DNA from: an uncultured Collinsella sp.
GTDB taxonomy: Bacteria; Actinomycetota; Coriobacteriia; Coriobacteriales; Coriobacteriaceae
Reading direction: 5' to 3'
DNA length: 17,945 nt
Assembly: GCA_900550355.1 (NCBI GenBank)
Contig: URRT01000020.1
Coordinates: forward strand, 1 to 17,945
The notes beneath the pieces were generated by a model that saw only the letters and a program-made list of their open reading frames with translations, ran no database searches and was not told the origin of the DNA. This document shows, piece after piece, positions 6,473 through 13,094 of this stretch. Position 1 is the first letter of the stretch. Every line of letters starts with the position of its first letter. The translations under genes and the position numbers were made by a program.

Positions 6473-6723
6473 CTTGCCGCGCCAACTTTTTGGACCGGCG
6501 CGAGCCTATTGGGACATCCTCCAAAGTGCCCAATAAACCGCGCGCAGTGGCCCGCGCGTCCGTCGCTGCGGTAAAGGGACGTCACCCCTCTACTCCAATG
6601 CGGACAGACTCCTTGCCCCGTACGCCTAAAACTCCCCAGTTGACCGAAAACCTGCCACCGCAACCCCGTAATTGAGCTATAACGTTAAACAATTGCAGCG
6701 TTTTTGCATGGGGGAGTGATGGT

Positions 6724-9606
6724 ATGACGCTACTGTATTTCCTTACCCTGTTTCCGCTGGTACCGGCGCTGGGCATGCTGCTCGCGCGCGGTGACCGCAC
6801 CCGCGATGCGGTGGGGCTCATAGGCTCCGGCATTATTATGGCGGTGACAGTTGTAGTCGCCGTCATGTTTTTTGGCACGGGTCCGCAGAGCTTTGAGGTT
6901 GCCCCCGGCACCTCGCATGTGCTCTCGATCATCAGTTCCGTTATCGACGTCATCCTGTGCGCCGTCATCCTGTACAACGCGTACAAATATAGGAACGCGC
7001 TCACCACGGTGCTCAGCGTAGTCCAGTTGGTGGGCTCGCTCGCCTTTGCAGCCATGACGCTGCCCGCGACCGAAGCCGTCACCGCAACCCCGCTCTACCT
7101 GGACTACATGAGCGTGATCATGGTCCTCGCCGTCGGCATCGTCGGCAGCCTTATCTGCGTGTATGCCCTGGGCTACATGAAGGACTTCCAGGCCCACGAC
7201 GAGCACGAGGCTGCGCTGCGCGGGCAGACCGCGCCCGACCGTCGCCCGCAGTTCCTGGCGCTTATGTTCCTGTTCCTCTCAGCCATGTTCGTCATCGTGA
7301 CGAGCGACAACCTTGAGTGGCTGTTCTGCGGCTGGGAAATCACCACCGTGTGCTCGTTCCTTATGATTGGCTACACGCGCACGCCCGAGGCCATCAAGAA
7401 CGCCTTCACCCAGATCATCCTCAACATGCTGGGCGGTATCGCGTTTTTGGCCGGACTCATGTACCTGCACGTTAACAGCATGCCGCTGACCATCTCGGGC
7501 ATGATCGAGCTTTCCGGCGCCGGAACCGCGCAATCTGCGCTGCTGGTGATGCCGGTCATTCTGTTGTCGCTCGCCGCGCTCACCAAGGCCGCACAGATGC
7601 CGTTCCACACGTGGCTGTTGGGTGCCATGGTTGCCCCCACGCCCACGAGCGCCCTGCTGCACTCGTCAACCATGGTCAAAGCCGGCGTGTTCCTGATGGT
7701 CAAGCTGAGCCCACTCTATGCCATCTATCCCGTGACCGGCTTTATGGTCACGAGTGTGGGTGCCATCACGTTTTTGCTCGCTGCCCTCATGGCCATCTCG
7801 CAGAGCAACGCCAAACGTGTGCTCGCGTACTCCACCATTTCCAACTTGGGCCTTATCAGCGCCTGCTTGGGTGTCGGCGCGCCCGAGGCCGTATGGGCCG
7901 CCATCTTCCTAATCCTGTTCCACACGGTGGCAAAGTCGCTGCTGTTCCTGTGCGTGGGCACGGCCGAGCATCATATCGGCAGCCGCAATATCGAGGACAT
8001 GGACGGTATGTTCAGCCGCATGCCGCACCTGACGCGCCTTATGATGCTGGGCATCATGGGCATGTTTGTGGCGCCGTTTGGCATGCTCGTGTCCAAGTGG
8101 GGCGCCCTGGTGGCGTTTGCGCAGACCGGCAACGTGCTCATGATCATGGTGCTGGCCTTTGGCTCGGCCGCGACGTTCTATTTTTGGGGCAAGTGGCTTG
8201 CCAAGCTTTCGGGCGTCGACCCCACGGCTCAAAACGTCGAGGTCAATGTCCATAAGACCGAATGGATGGCGCTCAACACCATCGCCGCGCTGCTGATTCT
8301 GTGCTGCGTGGCGTTTCCGGTTATCTCGAGCGGTCTGGTATCGCCCTATCTCGCCATGGTGTTTGGACGCGTGCCGTACGTTATTGGCAAGGACGCCATG
8401 TATCTGATGGTGGTTATCGTAGCGTTTATCGCCGTGGTGCTGCTGACGTCGTTCCGCGTGAGCAATAAGCCGCACGTCAACGTGTACCTTTCGGGCGTGG
8501 GAACCGACAAATATCGCCATTTCCGCGGCTCGATGGGACGCGAGGTGAAGGCCGAAAAGCGCAATTGGTACTCGGAGGACGCCCTTGGCGAGAAGCGTAT
8601 TGGCCCCGCGGGTAGCGTCGTGTGCTGCAGCATTATCTTGTTTGCGCTGCTGTGTTGCGCGTGGATTGGGCCCGAGCGGCTTGCCATGAGCGCGCCCTCG
8701 GTGTTGCGCGGCAAGTATTTTGAAGGTTCGGGCGTCGTGGGCATCTTTATTGGCACCGTGGCGTTTGCCTTGATTGCGCCTTTGGTTGGTGGCCTGATCG
8801 ACGGCGTTGACCGTAAGCTTTCGGCTCGCATGCAGGGCCGCGTGGGCCCGCGCCTGCTACAACCCTTCTACGATGTGGCCAAGCTCCTGCGCAAGGCCCC
8901 CGCCAGCGTAAACACCATGGACGACACCTACATGGCGTGCGCGCTCATCTTTACCGTGGTGGGCGGCGGCATCTTTGTGTCGGGCTCCAACACGCTGCTG
9001 TGCGCGTTTATGGTTACCCTCGCCGCGATCTTTGTGGTGTTGGCGTCCGCCTCGACGCAAAGCCCGTTTGCTCAGGTCGGCGCCGACCGCGAGCTGCTGC
9101 AGGTCATGAGTTACGAGCCCGCCGTTCTGCTGATGAGTGTGGGCCTGTACCTTGCCACCGACAGCTTCGATTCCATTGCTGTGACGGGGCAGTCGGCCCC
9201 TATCATCGTGTACAGCGCGCCCATTTTCCTCGCGTTGCTCGCGGTGCTTACCATCAAGCTGCGCAAGTCGCCGTTTGACCTTTCGTACTCGCATCATGCG
9301 CATCAGGAGATCGTCCAGGGCGTCGCCACCGAGATGAGCGGCGGCACGCTGGCCAAGATGACCCTTATGCACTGGTGCGAGACCGTGCTGTTTTTGATGT
9401 GGGTGGGCATGTTCTTTGTTTGGGACAACCCCGTGAGCTGGGTTGTAGCCCTGGTCGTGATGGCCGCGACGTATTTTGTCGAGGTCCTGATCGACAACAC
9501 CTTCGCACGCAGCACCTGGCGCAGCTGCTTTAGGCTCGGATGGGGCGTGGCGCTGGTGTTTGGCTTGCTCAACCTTATGCCCATCCTCGTCGACGTGTTT
9601 ATTTAG
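6724..9606 (+). CDS. Fused NuoL-like/NuoH-like membrane subunit of Ech-type hydrogenase (EchA-EchB fusion)
   Basis: A 960-residue polytopic membrane protein. Residues 1-~655 are an antiporter-type NuoL/HyfB/EchA subunit, with FCGWEITTVCSFLMIGY (key Glu205), LTKAAQMPFHTWLLGAM (key Lys288) and PTPTSALLHSSTMVKAG. Residues ~660-960 are a NuoH/HycD/EchB subunit, with QGRVGPRLLQPFYDVAKLL, ADRELLQVMSYEPA, RKSPFDLSYSHH and EMSGG. The first part should pump ions; the second anchors the catalytic arm and forms the entry channel. These are normally two proteins. Here a linker with an extra hydrophobic helix (~620-640) joins them without a stop. GGGGGAG (6710-6716) stands seven bases before the ATG, and the next gene's ribosome site overlaps this stop. 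The 250 bases upstream (6473-6723) hold no gene: I see an ATTGGG/CCCAAT inverted repeat near 6508-6535, an 8-bp palindrome TAACGTTA (6680-6687), and no clear -35/-10 pair. Confidence 0.92.
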   Translation: MTLLYFLTLFPLVPALGMLLARGDRTRDAVGLIGSGIIMAVTVVVAVMFFGTGPQSFEVAPGTSHVLSIISSVIDVILCAVILYNAYKYRNALTTVLSVVQLVGSLAFAAMTLPATEAVTATPLYLDYMSVIMVLAVGIVGSLICVYALGYMKDFQAHDEHEAALRGQTAPDRRPQFLALMFLFLSAMFVIVTSDNLEWLFCGWEITTVCSFLMIGYTRTPEAIKNAFTQIILNMLGGIAFLAGLMYLHVNSMPLTISGMIELSGAGTAQSALLVMPVILLSLAALTKAAQMPFHTWLLGAMVAPTPTSALLHSSTMVKAGVFLMVKLSPLYAIYPVTGFMVTSVGAITFLLAALMAISQSNAKRVLAYSTISNLGLISACLGVGAPEAVWAAIFLILFHTVAKSLLFLCVGTAEHHIGSRNIEDMDGMFSRMPHLTRLMMLGIMGMFVAPFGMLVSKWGALVAFAQTGNVLMIMVLAFGSAATFYFWGKWLAKLSGVDPTAQNVEVNVHKTEWMALNTIAALLILCCVAFPVISSGLVSPYLAMVFGRVPYVIGKDAMYLMVVIVAFIAVVLLTSFRVSNKPHVNVYLSGVGTDKYRHFRGSMGREVKAEKRNWYSEDALGEKRIGPAGSVVCCSIILFALLCCAWIGPERLAMSAPSVLRGKYFEGSGVVGIFIGTVAFALIAPLVGGLIDGVDRKLSARMQGRVGPRLLQPFYDVAKLLRKAPASVNTMDDTYMACALIFTVVGGGIFVSGSNTLLCAFMVTLAAIFVVLASASTQSPFAQVGADRELLQVMSYEPAVLLMSVGLYLATDSFDSIAVTGQSAPIIVYSAPIFLALLAVLTIKLRKSPFDLSYSHHAHQEIVQGVATEMSGGTLAKMTLMHWCETVLFLMWVGMFFVWDNPVSWVVALVVMAATYFVEVLIDNTFARSTWRSCFRLGWGVALVFGLLNLMPILVDVFI

Positions 9607-9618
9607 GAGGCGGCATCC

Positions 9619-10206
9619 ATGGATCATAAAATGTCGCGCTCGCCGTGGGTTATTCATTACGACGGCTCGAGTTGCAACGGATGCGATATCGAGGTGCTGG
9701 CCTCGCTCACGCCGCTGTTCGATGCGGAGCGTTTTGGCGTGGTCAACACCGGCAACCCCAAGCATGCGGATATCTTTTTGGTGACGGGGTCGGTCAATGC
9801 CCAGAACCTGCCCGTCGTGCGCCAGATCTACAACCAGATGCTCGAGCCCAAGTGCGTGGTGGCTTGCGGTATCTGCGCGTGTTCGGGCGGCGTGTTCCGC
9901 GATGCCTATAACGTGATCGGCGGCGTGGACCGCGCGATTCCCGTGGATGTGTACGCGCCCGGGTGCGCCATTCGTCCCGAGACCGTGATCGATGCCATCG
10001 TGGAGGCGTGCGGCATCCTGGACCAGAAGGAGGCCGTGATGCGCGCCGGCGGCGACCCGCTCACCGTGGGCGGTGCCGCTACCTGGGACGGTGGCGTTGA
10101 GCTGGGCGAGGACGGGTTTGTGGCTGCGGGGGGCGGGGCTGGGGCCGCCGGTGACGCGCCTGACGGGAAGTCCGCTGCACCCGCCGCTGCAAAGGAGGCC
10201 GAGTAA
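9619..10206 (+). CDS. echC: Ech-type hydrogenase small subunit (NuoB-like, EchC)
   Basis: A 195-residue NuoB/HycG/EchC-type subunit carrying the proximal 4Fe-4S cluster that relays electrons to the NiFe site. The cysteine ligands are visible: SSCNGCDIE (Cys19, Cys22), VACGICACSGG (Cys86 being the likely ligand) and YAPGCAIRPE (Cys116). The family fold ends near residue 150. It is followed by a ~45-residue Gly/Ala-rich tail (VAAGGGAGAAGDAPDGKSAA region) that the family does not usually have. AGGAGG (9605-9610) overlaps the upstream stop and is eight bases before the ATG. The TAA stop overlaps the next ATG in a TAATG, so translation with EchD is coupled. It should be a peripheral cytoplasmic-side subunit. 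Confidence 0.93.
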   Translation: MDHKMSRSPWVIHYDGSSCNGCDIEVLASLTPLFDAERFGVVNTGNPKHADIFLVTGSVNAQNLPVVRQIYNQMLEPKCVVACGICACSGGVFRDAYNVIGGVDRAIPVDVYAPGCAIRPETVIDAIVEACGILDQKEAVMRAGGDPLTVGGAATWDGGVELGEDGFVAAGGGAGAAGDAPDGKSAAPAAAKEAE

Positions 10207-10922
10207 TGCAAAAGGCTATCTATACCACCGTCGGGATCGACGAGCTCCTGTCGCATGTCCAGGCGCTCAAGGGCGTCGGCGCGCGCTTTGTGCAAATGCA
10301 CGCTGAGCGCAACGTAGATGACGGCTCGTACCGCTTGGTCTATACGTTTATCAACGTTCGTGCTGCTCAGGAGCATATTGCGCAGGACGGGAGCTATGCG
10401 ATCGAGAACCTGGTGGTTGAGGGCATCGACCAGTACCAGGAGATTCCGTCCATCAGCTCATATTATCCGGCGGTGTTCCCGTTTGAAAATGAGGCTCACG
10501 ACCTGTTTGGTCTTGCCATCACTGACATGCAGATCGACTTTAAGGGCTTTTTCTACCAGGTTTCGACTGCCGAGCCCATGAGCGTTATCACGCCCGAGGT
10601 GAAGGCCGCGCGCGAGAAAGCCATGAAGGTCCGTGCCGCTGCCGAGGCCAAGGCGCGCAAGGCCGCGGCCGAAAAGGCCGCCGCTGCAGCTGCTGCAGGG
10701 GAGGGCGCTGCGGGCGCCGGCGATGCTGCGGGCGCTGCTGCCGCTCAGCCCGCTGCGGCAACCGGCTCCGATGCTCAGCACGATGAGGCTGCTGCGAAGG
10801 CCGCGCTCAAGGCTGCCGAGATGGAGGCAAAGCTCGCCGCCATGGATCCCGAGAAAGCGGCCAAGGTCCGCGCGGCGCTTGCCGCCAAGGCCGCCCGCGA
10901 CAAGCAGAAAAAGGAGGCGTAA
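10206..10922 (+). CDS. echD: NuoC-like hydrogenase subunit (EchD) with long Ala-rich tail
   Basis: Residues 1-~125 match the complex I 30-kDa/NuoC family. The signature FPFENEAHDLFGLAI corresponds to the family's ERE-x-x-DLFGI-type motif, preceded by YRLVYTFINVRAA. In group 4 hydrogenases this subunit docks the small and large subunits and has no redox centre. From ~135 to 238 the protein is an Ala/Lys/Glu-rich stretch (KVRAAAEAKARKAAAEKAAA and onwards) likely to form charged helix or disorder. This is absent from typical EchD and roughly doubles its length. AAAGGAGG (10191-10198) is the ribosome site, and the start overlaps the EchC stop by one base. NuoC and NuoD are separate here, unlike the fused HycE/HyfG of formate hydrogenlyase, which supports an Ech-type assignment. 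Confidence 0.88.
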   Translation: MQKAIYTTVGIDELLSHVQALKGVGARFVQMHAERNVDDGSYRLVYTFINVRAAQEHIAQDGSYAIENLVVEGIDQYQEIPSISSYYPAVFPFENEAHDLFGLAITDMQIDFKGFFYQVSTAEPMSVITPEVKAAREKAMKVRAAAEAKARKAAAEKAAAAAAAGEGAAGAGDAAGAAAAQPAAATGSDAQHDEAAAKAALKAAEMEAKLAAMDPEKAAKVRAALAAKAARDKQKKEA

Positions 10923-10927
10923 GGTCC

Positions 10928-12016
10928 ATGGCTCATCGCTCCGTAATTCCGTTTGGCCCGCAGCACCCGGTGCTGCCCGAGCCGCTTCATCTGGACCTAG
11001 TGATCGAGGACGACCGCGTCATCGAAGCAATTCCGCAGATCGGCTTTGTGCACCGCGGACTCGAGAAGCTCACCGAAAAGCGCGATATGCATCAGTTTGG
11101 CTACATCGCCGAGCGCATCTGCGGCATCTGCGCCGTGGGCCATAGCTGTGGCTACGCCAGCGCCTGCGAGCGCATGCTCGGCATCGAGGTGCCTGGTCGC
11201 GTGCAGTATATCCGCACCATTCTGCATGAGCTTTCGCGCATTCACTCGCACCTGCTGTGGCTGGGCCTGCTCGCCGATGCCTTTGGCTTTGAGGCGCTGT
11301 TCTATCGTTCGTGGACGCTGCGCGAGCAGATTCTCAAGATCTTTGAGAGCACTTGCGGCGGTCGCGTGATTCTGTCGATTAACGAGATTGGCGGCCTTAA
11401 ACACGACATTGAGGATTCCGAGCTGGCGGGTATTGTCCAGACGCTCGACGCTATGCGCCCTGACTACGAGGCCGTGGTGCATACATTTTTGGACGACAAT
11501 AGCTGCGGCGAGCGCCTGCATAGCGTGGGCGTGATCAGCAAGAAGGACGCGCTGGATCTGTCGATGGTCGGCCCGTTCGGTCGCGCCTCGGGCGTGGATT
11601 ATGACGTGCGCATGTTCGGTGACGGTGCCTATGCGGACTTGGCTGCGTTTGAGCCGATTGTTGCCACCGATGGCGACTGTTATGCCCGCTGCCAGGTGCG
11701 TTGTGCCGAGGTTACGCAGGCCATGGACATTATCAAGGAGCTTGTCGGCAAGATTCCGCACGACGGTATCGGCGGGCGTACCAAGCTCACGCCGGCCGAC
11801 GGCGCGCGCGGCGAGGTTGTGATTGAACAGCCGCGCGGCGAGGCATATTACTATGTGCGCGGTAACGGCACCAAGAACCTGGACCGTTTCCGCGTGCGCA
11901 CGCCGACGTCGCAGAACCTGGCGGGTCTGACGCATGCGCTGCAGGGCGTGCTCCTTGCTAACGTGCCCATGATTATCCTGACCATCGACCCCTGCATTAG
12001 CTGCACGGAAAGGTAG
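10928..12016 (+). CDS. echE: Group 4 [NiFe] hydrogenase large subunit (NuoD-like, EchE)
   Basis: A 362-residue catalytic subunit that interconverts protons and H2 at a NiFe centre. Both nickel-binding motifs are intact: N-terminal RICGICAVGH with Cys65 and Cys68, and C-terminal DPCISCTER with Cys356 and Cys359. This separates it from NuoD of complex I, which lacks these cysteines. The QHPVLPEPLHLDL start, HRGLEKL and SRIHSHLLWLG are also typical. The protein ends exactly at the arginine after the C-terminal motif, so there is no C-terminal peptide to cleave, as described for EchE/CooH-type enzymes and unlike HycE. AAGGAGG (10911-10917) precedes the ATG by about ten bases. No hyp maturation genes are in the window, so maturation proteins must be encoded elsewhere. 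Confidence 0.96.
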   Translation: MAHRSVIPFGPQHPVLPEPLHLDLVIEDDRVIEAIPQIGFVHRGLEKLTEKRDMHQFGYIAERICGICAVGHSCGYASACERMLGIEVPGRVQYIRTILHELSRIHSHLLWLGLLADAFGFEALFYRSWTLREQILKIFESTCGGRVILSINEIGGLKHDIEDSELAGIVQTLDAMRPDYEAVVHTFLDDNSCGERLHSVGVISKKDALDLSMVGPFGRASGVDYDVRMFGDGAYADLAAFEPIVATDGDCYARCQVRCAEVTQAMDIIKELVGKIPHDGIGGRTKLTPADGARGEVVIEQPRGEAYYYVRGNGTKNLDRFRVRTPTSQNLAGLTHALQGVLLANVPMIILTIDPCISCTER

Positions 12017-12023
12017 GCGCGGC

Positions 12024-12365
12024 ATGAGTTTACTGACATTTGCCAAGACGGCCTTGGGCTCTATGGTCAAGCAGCCGGTAACGGTGTGCTATCCGCAGGA
12101 GAAGCTCGCGGCACCCGAGCGCCTGCGCGGGCATATCGTTAACGACATGAACGTGTGCATCTGCTGTGGCATGTGCGCGCGCCGCTGCCCGGCGGGCGCA
12201 CTCGCGGTCGATCGCAAGGGCGGAACGTGGTCGATCGACCCGTATGCCTGTGTGGTGTGCGGCGAGTGCATCGAAAGCTGTCCTAAACACTGCCTGAGCA
12301 TGGACACCGCGCGCACTCCAGTCGCGGCGGACAAGACTCCCACAGTAGAAACCAAGCCGGAATAG
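12024..12365 (+). CDS. echF: Two-[4Fe-4S] ferredoxin subunit of Ech-type hydrogenase (EchF)
   Basis: A 113-residue NuoI/HycF/EchF-like protein. It has two clusters of the C-x2-C-x2-C-x3-CP type: CICCGMCARRCP starting at Cys45 and CVVCGECIESCP starting near Cys75. The N-terminal segment (LLTFAKTALGSM) is typical of the subunit's membrane-arm contact. It should take electrons from a soluble ferredoxin and pass them to EchC. A short charged tail follows the second cluster. A weak ribosome site (AAAGGTAGG, 12009-12017) overlaps the EchE stop. It is the last gene of the operon; a strong hairpin follows. Confidence 0.93.
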   Translation: MSLLTFAKTALGSMVKQPVTVCYPQEKLAAPERLRGHIVNDMNVCICCGMCARRCPAGALAVDRKGGTWSIDPYACVVCGECIESCPKHCLSMDTARTPVAADKTPTVETKPE

Positions 12366-12397
12366 CGTTGGGATGGGGCTGGTATAGCGCTGGAATA

Positions 12398-12431
12398 GGG
12401 GCCGGTGGGGCAAAAATGCCCCACCGGCCCC
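12398..12431 (+). terminator. Long perfect hairpin at the end of the hydrogenase operon
   Basis: A perfect 15-bp stem pairs 12398-12412 (GGGGCCGGTGGGGCA) with 12417-12431 (TGCCCCACCGGCCCC) around an AAAA loop. It begins 32 bases after the echF stop. A second, small hairpin (CGCGC/GCGCG, 12431-12446) abuts it. There is no T-run after it, so it may act as an mRNA 3'-end stabiliser or a non-canonical terminator. Confidence 0.6.
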
Positions 12432-12452
12432 GCGCTTAAACGCGCGGTTGGG

Positions 12453-12681
12453 CTGCCACGAACAAAACTATGCCGGATTACGGGGCTGGATTGCGAATCC
12501 CCAACCATACAGAAAATCGAAAAACAAAACCGCAGGTAGATAGCCTGCCGTTTTTCAAAAAAAGGCTGTATGGATGAGGACTCCGACTTTAGCCCCGTAA
12601 TCAGGCATAGTTTTGAAATAGCACCATATCCGTAGAAGCCCTTGATCTCCCGTGGACAGAGGGAAACGGATCATTTTTGCC
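12453..12681. repeat. Palindromic repeat unit 1 (variable arms, conserved core and tail)
   Basis: The unit starts with CTGCCACGAA (12453-12462). A 151-bp palindrome follows. Arms 12464-12512 and 12566-12614 pair without any indel at 42 of 49 positions, including a 24-bp block with one mismatch (12464-12487 with 12591-12614) and a perfect 8-bp block (12505-12512 with 12566-12573). At its centre is a terminator-like hairpin (12526-12554; AACCGCAGGTAGA then T-run). The unit ends in a tail at 12642-12681 (GATCTCCCGTGG ... CGGATCATTTTTGCC). Unit 2 repeats this plan 254 bp later. It holds no coding potential. Confidence 0.8.
12526..12554 (+). terminator. Terminator-like core hairpin of unit 1
   Basis: AAAAC-C-GCAGG (12526-12536) pairs with CCTGC-C-GTTTT (12544-12554), with one C-C mismatch and a 7-nt loop. 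It is followed by a T (the T-run is 12551-12555), with A-runs on the left. It could act as a terminator for the hydrogenase transcript, and weakly for the opposite strand. Confidence 0.5.
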
Positions 12682-12684
12682 TTG

Positions 12685-12752
12685 CGAGGGCTGCCGCGTG
12701 ACCCGTCTGCCACGAAATGGGCCTATCTACTACGTTTAGGCGGCAGCCCTCG
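12685..12752 (+). repeat. 13-bp inverted repeat enclosing the left arm of unit 2
   Basis: CGAGGGCTGCCGC (12685-12697) and GCGGCAGCCCTCG (12740-12752) are perfect complements around a 42-nt loop. The loop contains the whole left arm of the unit 2 palindrome (12709-12737). The right half also overlaps the inner paired block of unit 2 (12746-12756). The two folds therefore exclude each other if transcribed. Confidence 0.7.
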
Positions 12753-12920
12753 ACCACGTCAAGTAATGCGAAATGAAAACCGCAGGTAGAACGCTTGCGG
12801 TTTTTCATGAAAAGCGGCTATGGTCGGGGGTATCGAGTCAAACGTAGTAGATGGCCCGATTTCGTGGCGAGCGTTACCAACTGATCCCCCGGGGACGGAG
12901 GAAAACGGATCATTTTTGCC
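12707..12920. repeat. Palindromic repeat unit 2 (variable arms, conserved core and tail)
   Basis: It starts with the same CTGCCACGAA (12707-12716) as unit 1. Its arms are a different sequence: 12709-12737 pairs with 12840-12868 at 27 of 29 positions, in one register. An inner 11-bp block (12746-12756 with 12821-12831) pairs in that same register. The centre (12773-12808) again holds AACCGCAGGTAGA and a T-run hairpin. The tail at 12881-12920 matches the tail of unit 1 at 35 of 40 positions. The start of a third, truncated copy of the boundary (CCTGCGAAAAC) may lie near 12947, and AGGAAAACGG (12899-12908) pairs with CCGTTTTCCT (12940-12949). Confidence 0.8.
12773..12808 (+). terminator. Terminator-like core hairpin of unit 2
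   Basis: ATGAAAACCGCA (12773-12784) pairs with TGCGGTTTTTCAT (12796-12808) with a single bulged T. The loop is GGTAGAACGCT. The T-run (12801-12805) lies inside the 3' arm, as in A/T-flanked bidirectional terminators. Confidence 0.55.
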
Positions 12921-12962
12921 TGATGGCTCCGAGTCGCACCCGTTTTCCTGCGAAAACTCTCG

Positions 12963-13042
12963 TGTCTCATCTTTGGTGAGACATTTGTCTCACGCCCAAA
13001 ATCAAATCTGAAACGTGTGTCACCTGCCCTAATTGTGTCTCA
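12963..13042. promoter_or_regulatory. Cluster of TGTCTCA heptamers upstream of the adhesin gene
   Basis: TGTCTCA occurs at 12963-12969, 12986-12992 and 13036-13042, and inverted (TGAGACA) at 12977-12983. A near match, TGTGTCA, is at 13016-13022. The first two of opposite orientation form a 7-bp inverted repeat with a 7-nt spacer. Such clustering just before a surface-protein gene looks like binding sites for a regulator. No clear -35/-10 pair is visible; TAACTT (13048-13053) is the best -10 candidate. Confidence 0.5.
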
Positions 13043-13094
13043 TTTCGTAACTTTAGGCTGATGCAAGGCCTGAGACCGCGAGAAGGGAGACACG

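Noticed and set aside
10928..12016. Respiratory complex I NuoD instead of a hydrogenase
   Set aside because: Both cysteine pairs for nickel (RICGIC and DPCISC) are present, which complex I lacks, and no NuoE/F/G-type genes are nearby.
12453..12920. Retron msr-msd region or integron attC sites
   Set aside because: No reverse transcriptase or integrase is in the window, and the conserved part is the centre, not the ends as in attC. These remain unlikely alternatives.
12820..13011. Small plus-strand frame of 63 codons
   Set aside because: It overlaps the right arm and tail of palindromic unit 2 and the heptamer cluster, with no ribosome site or protein-family features.
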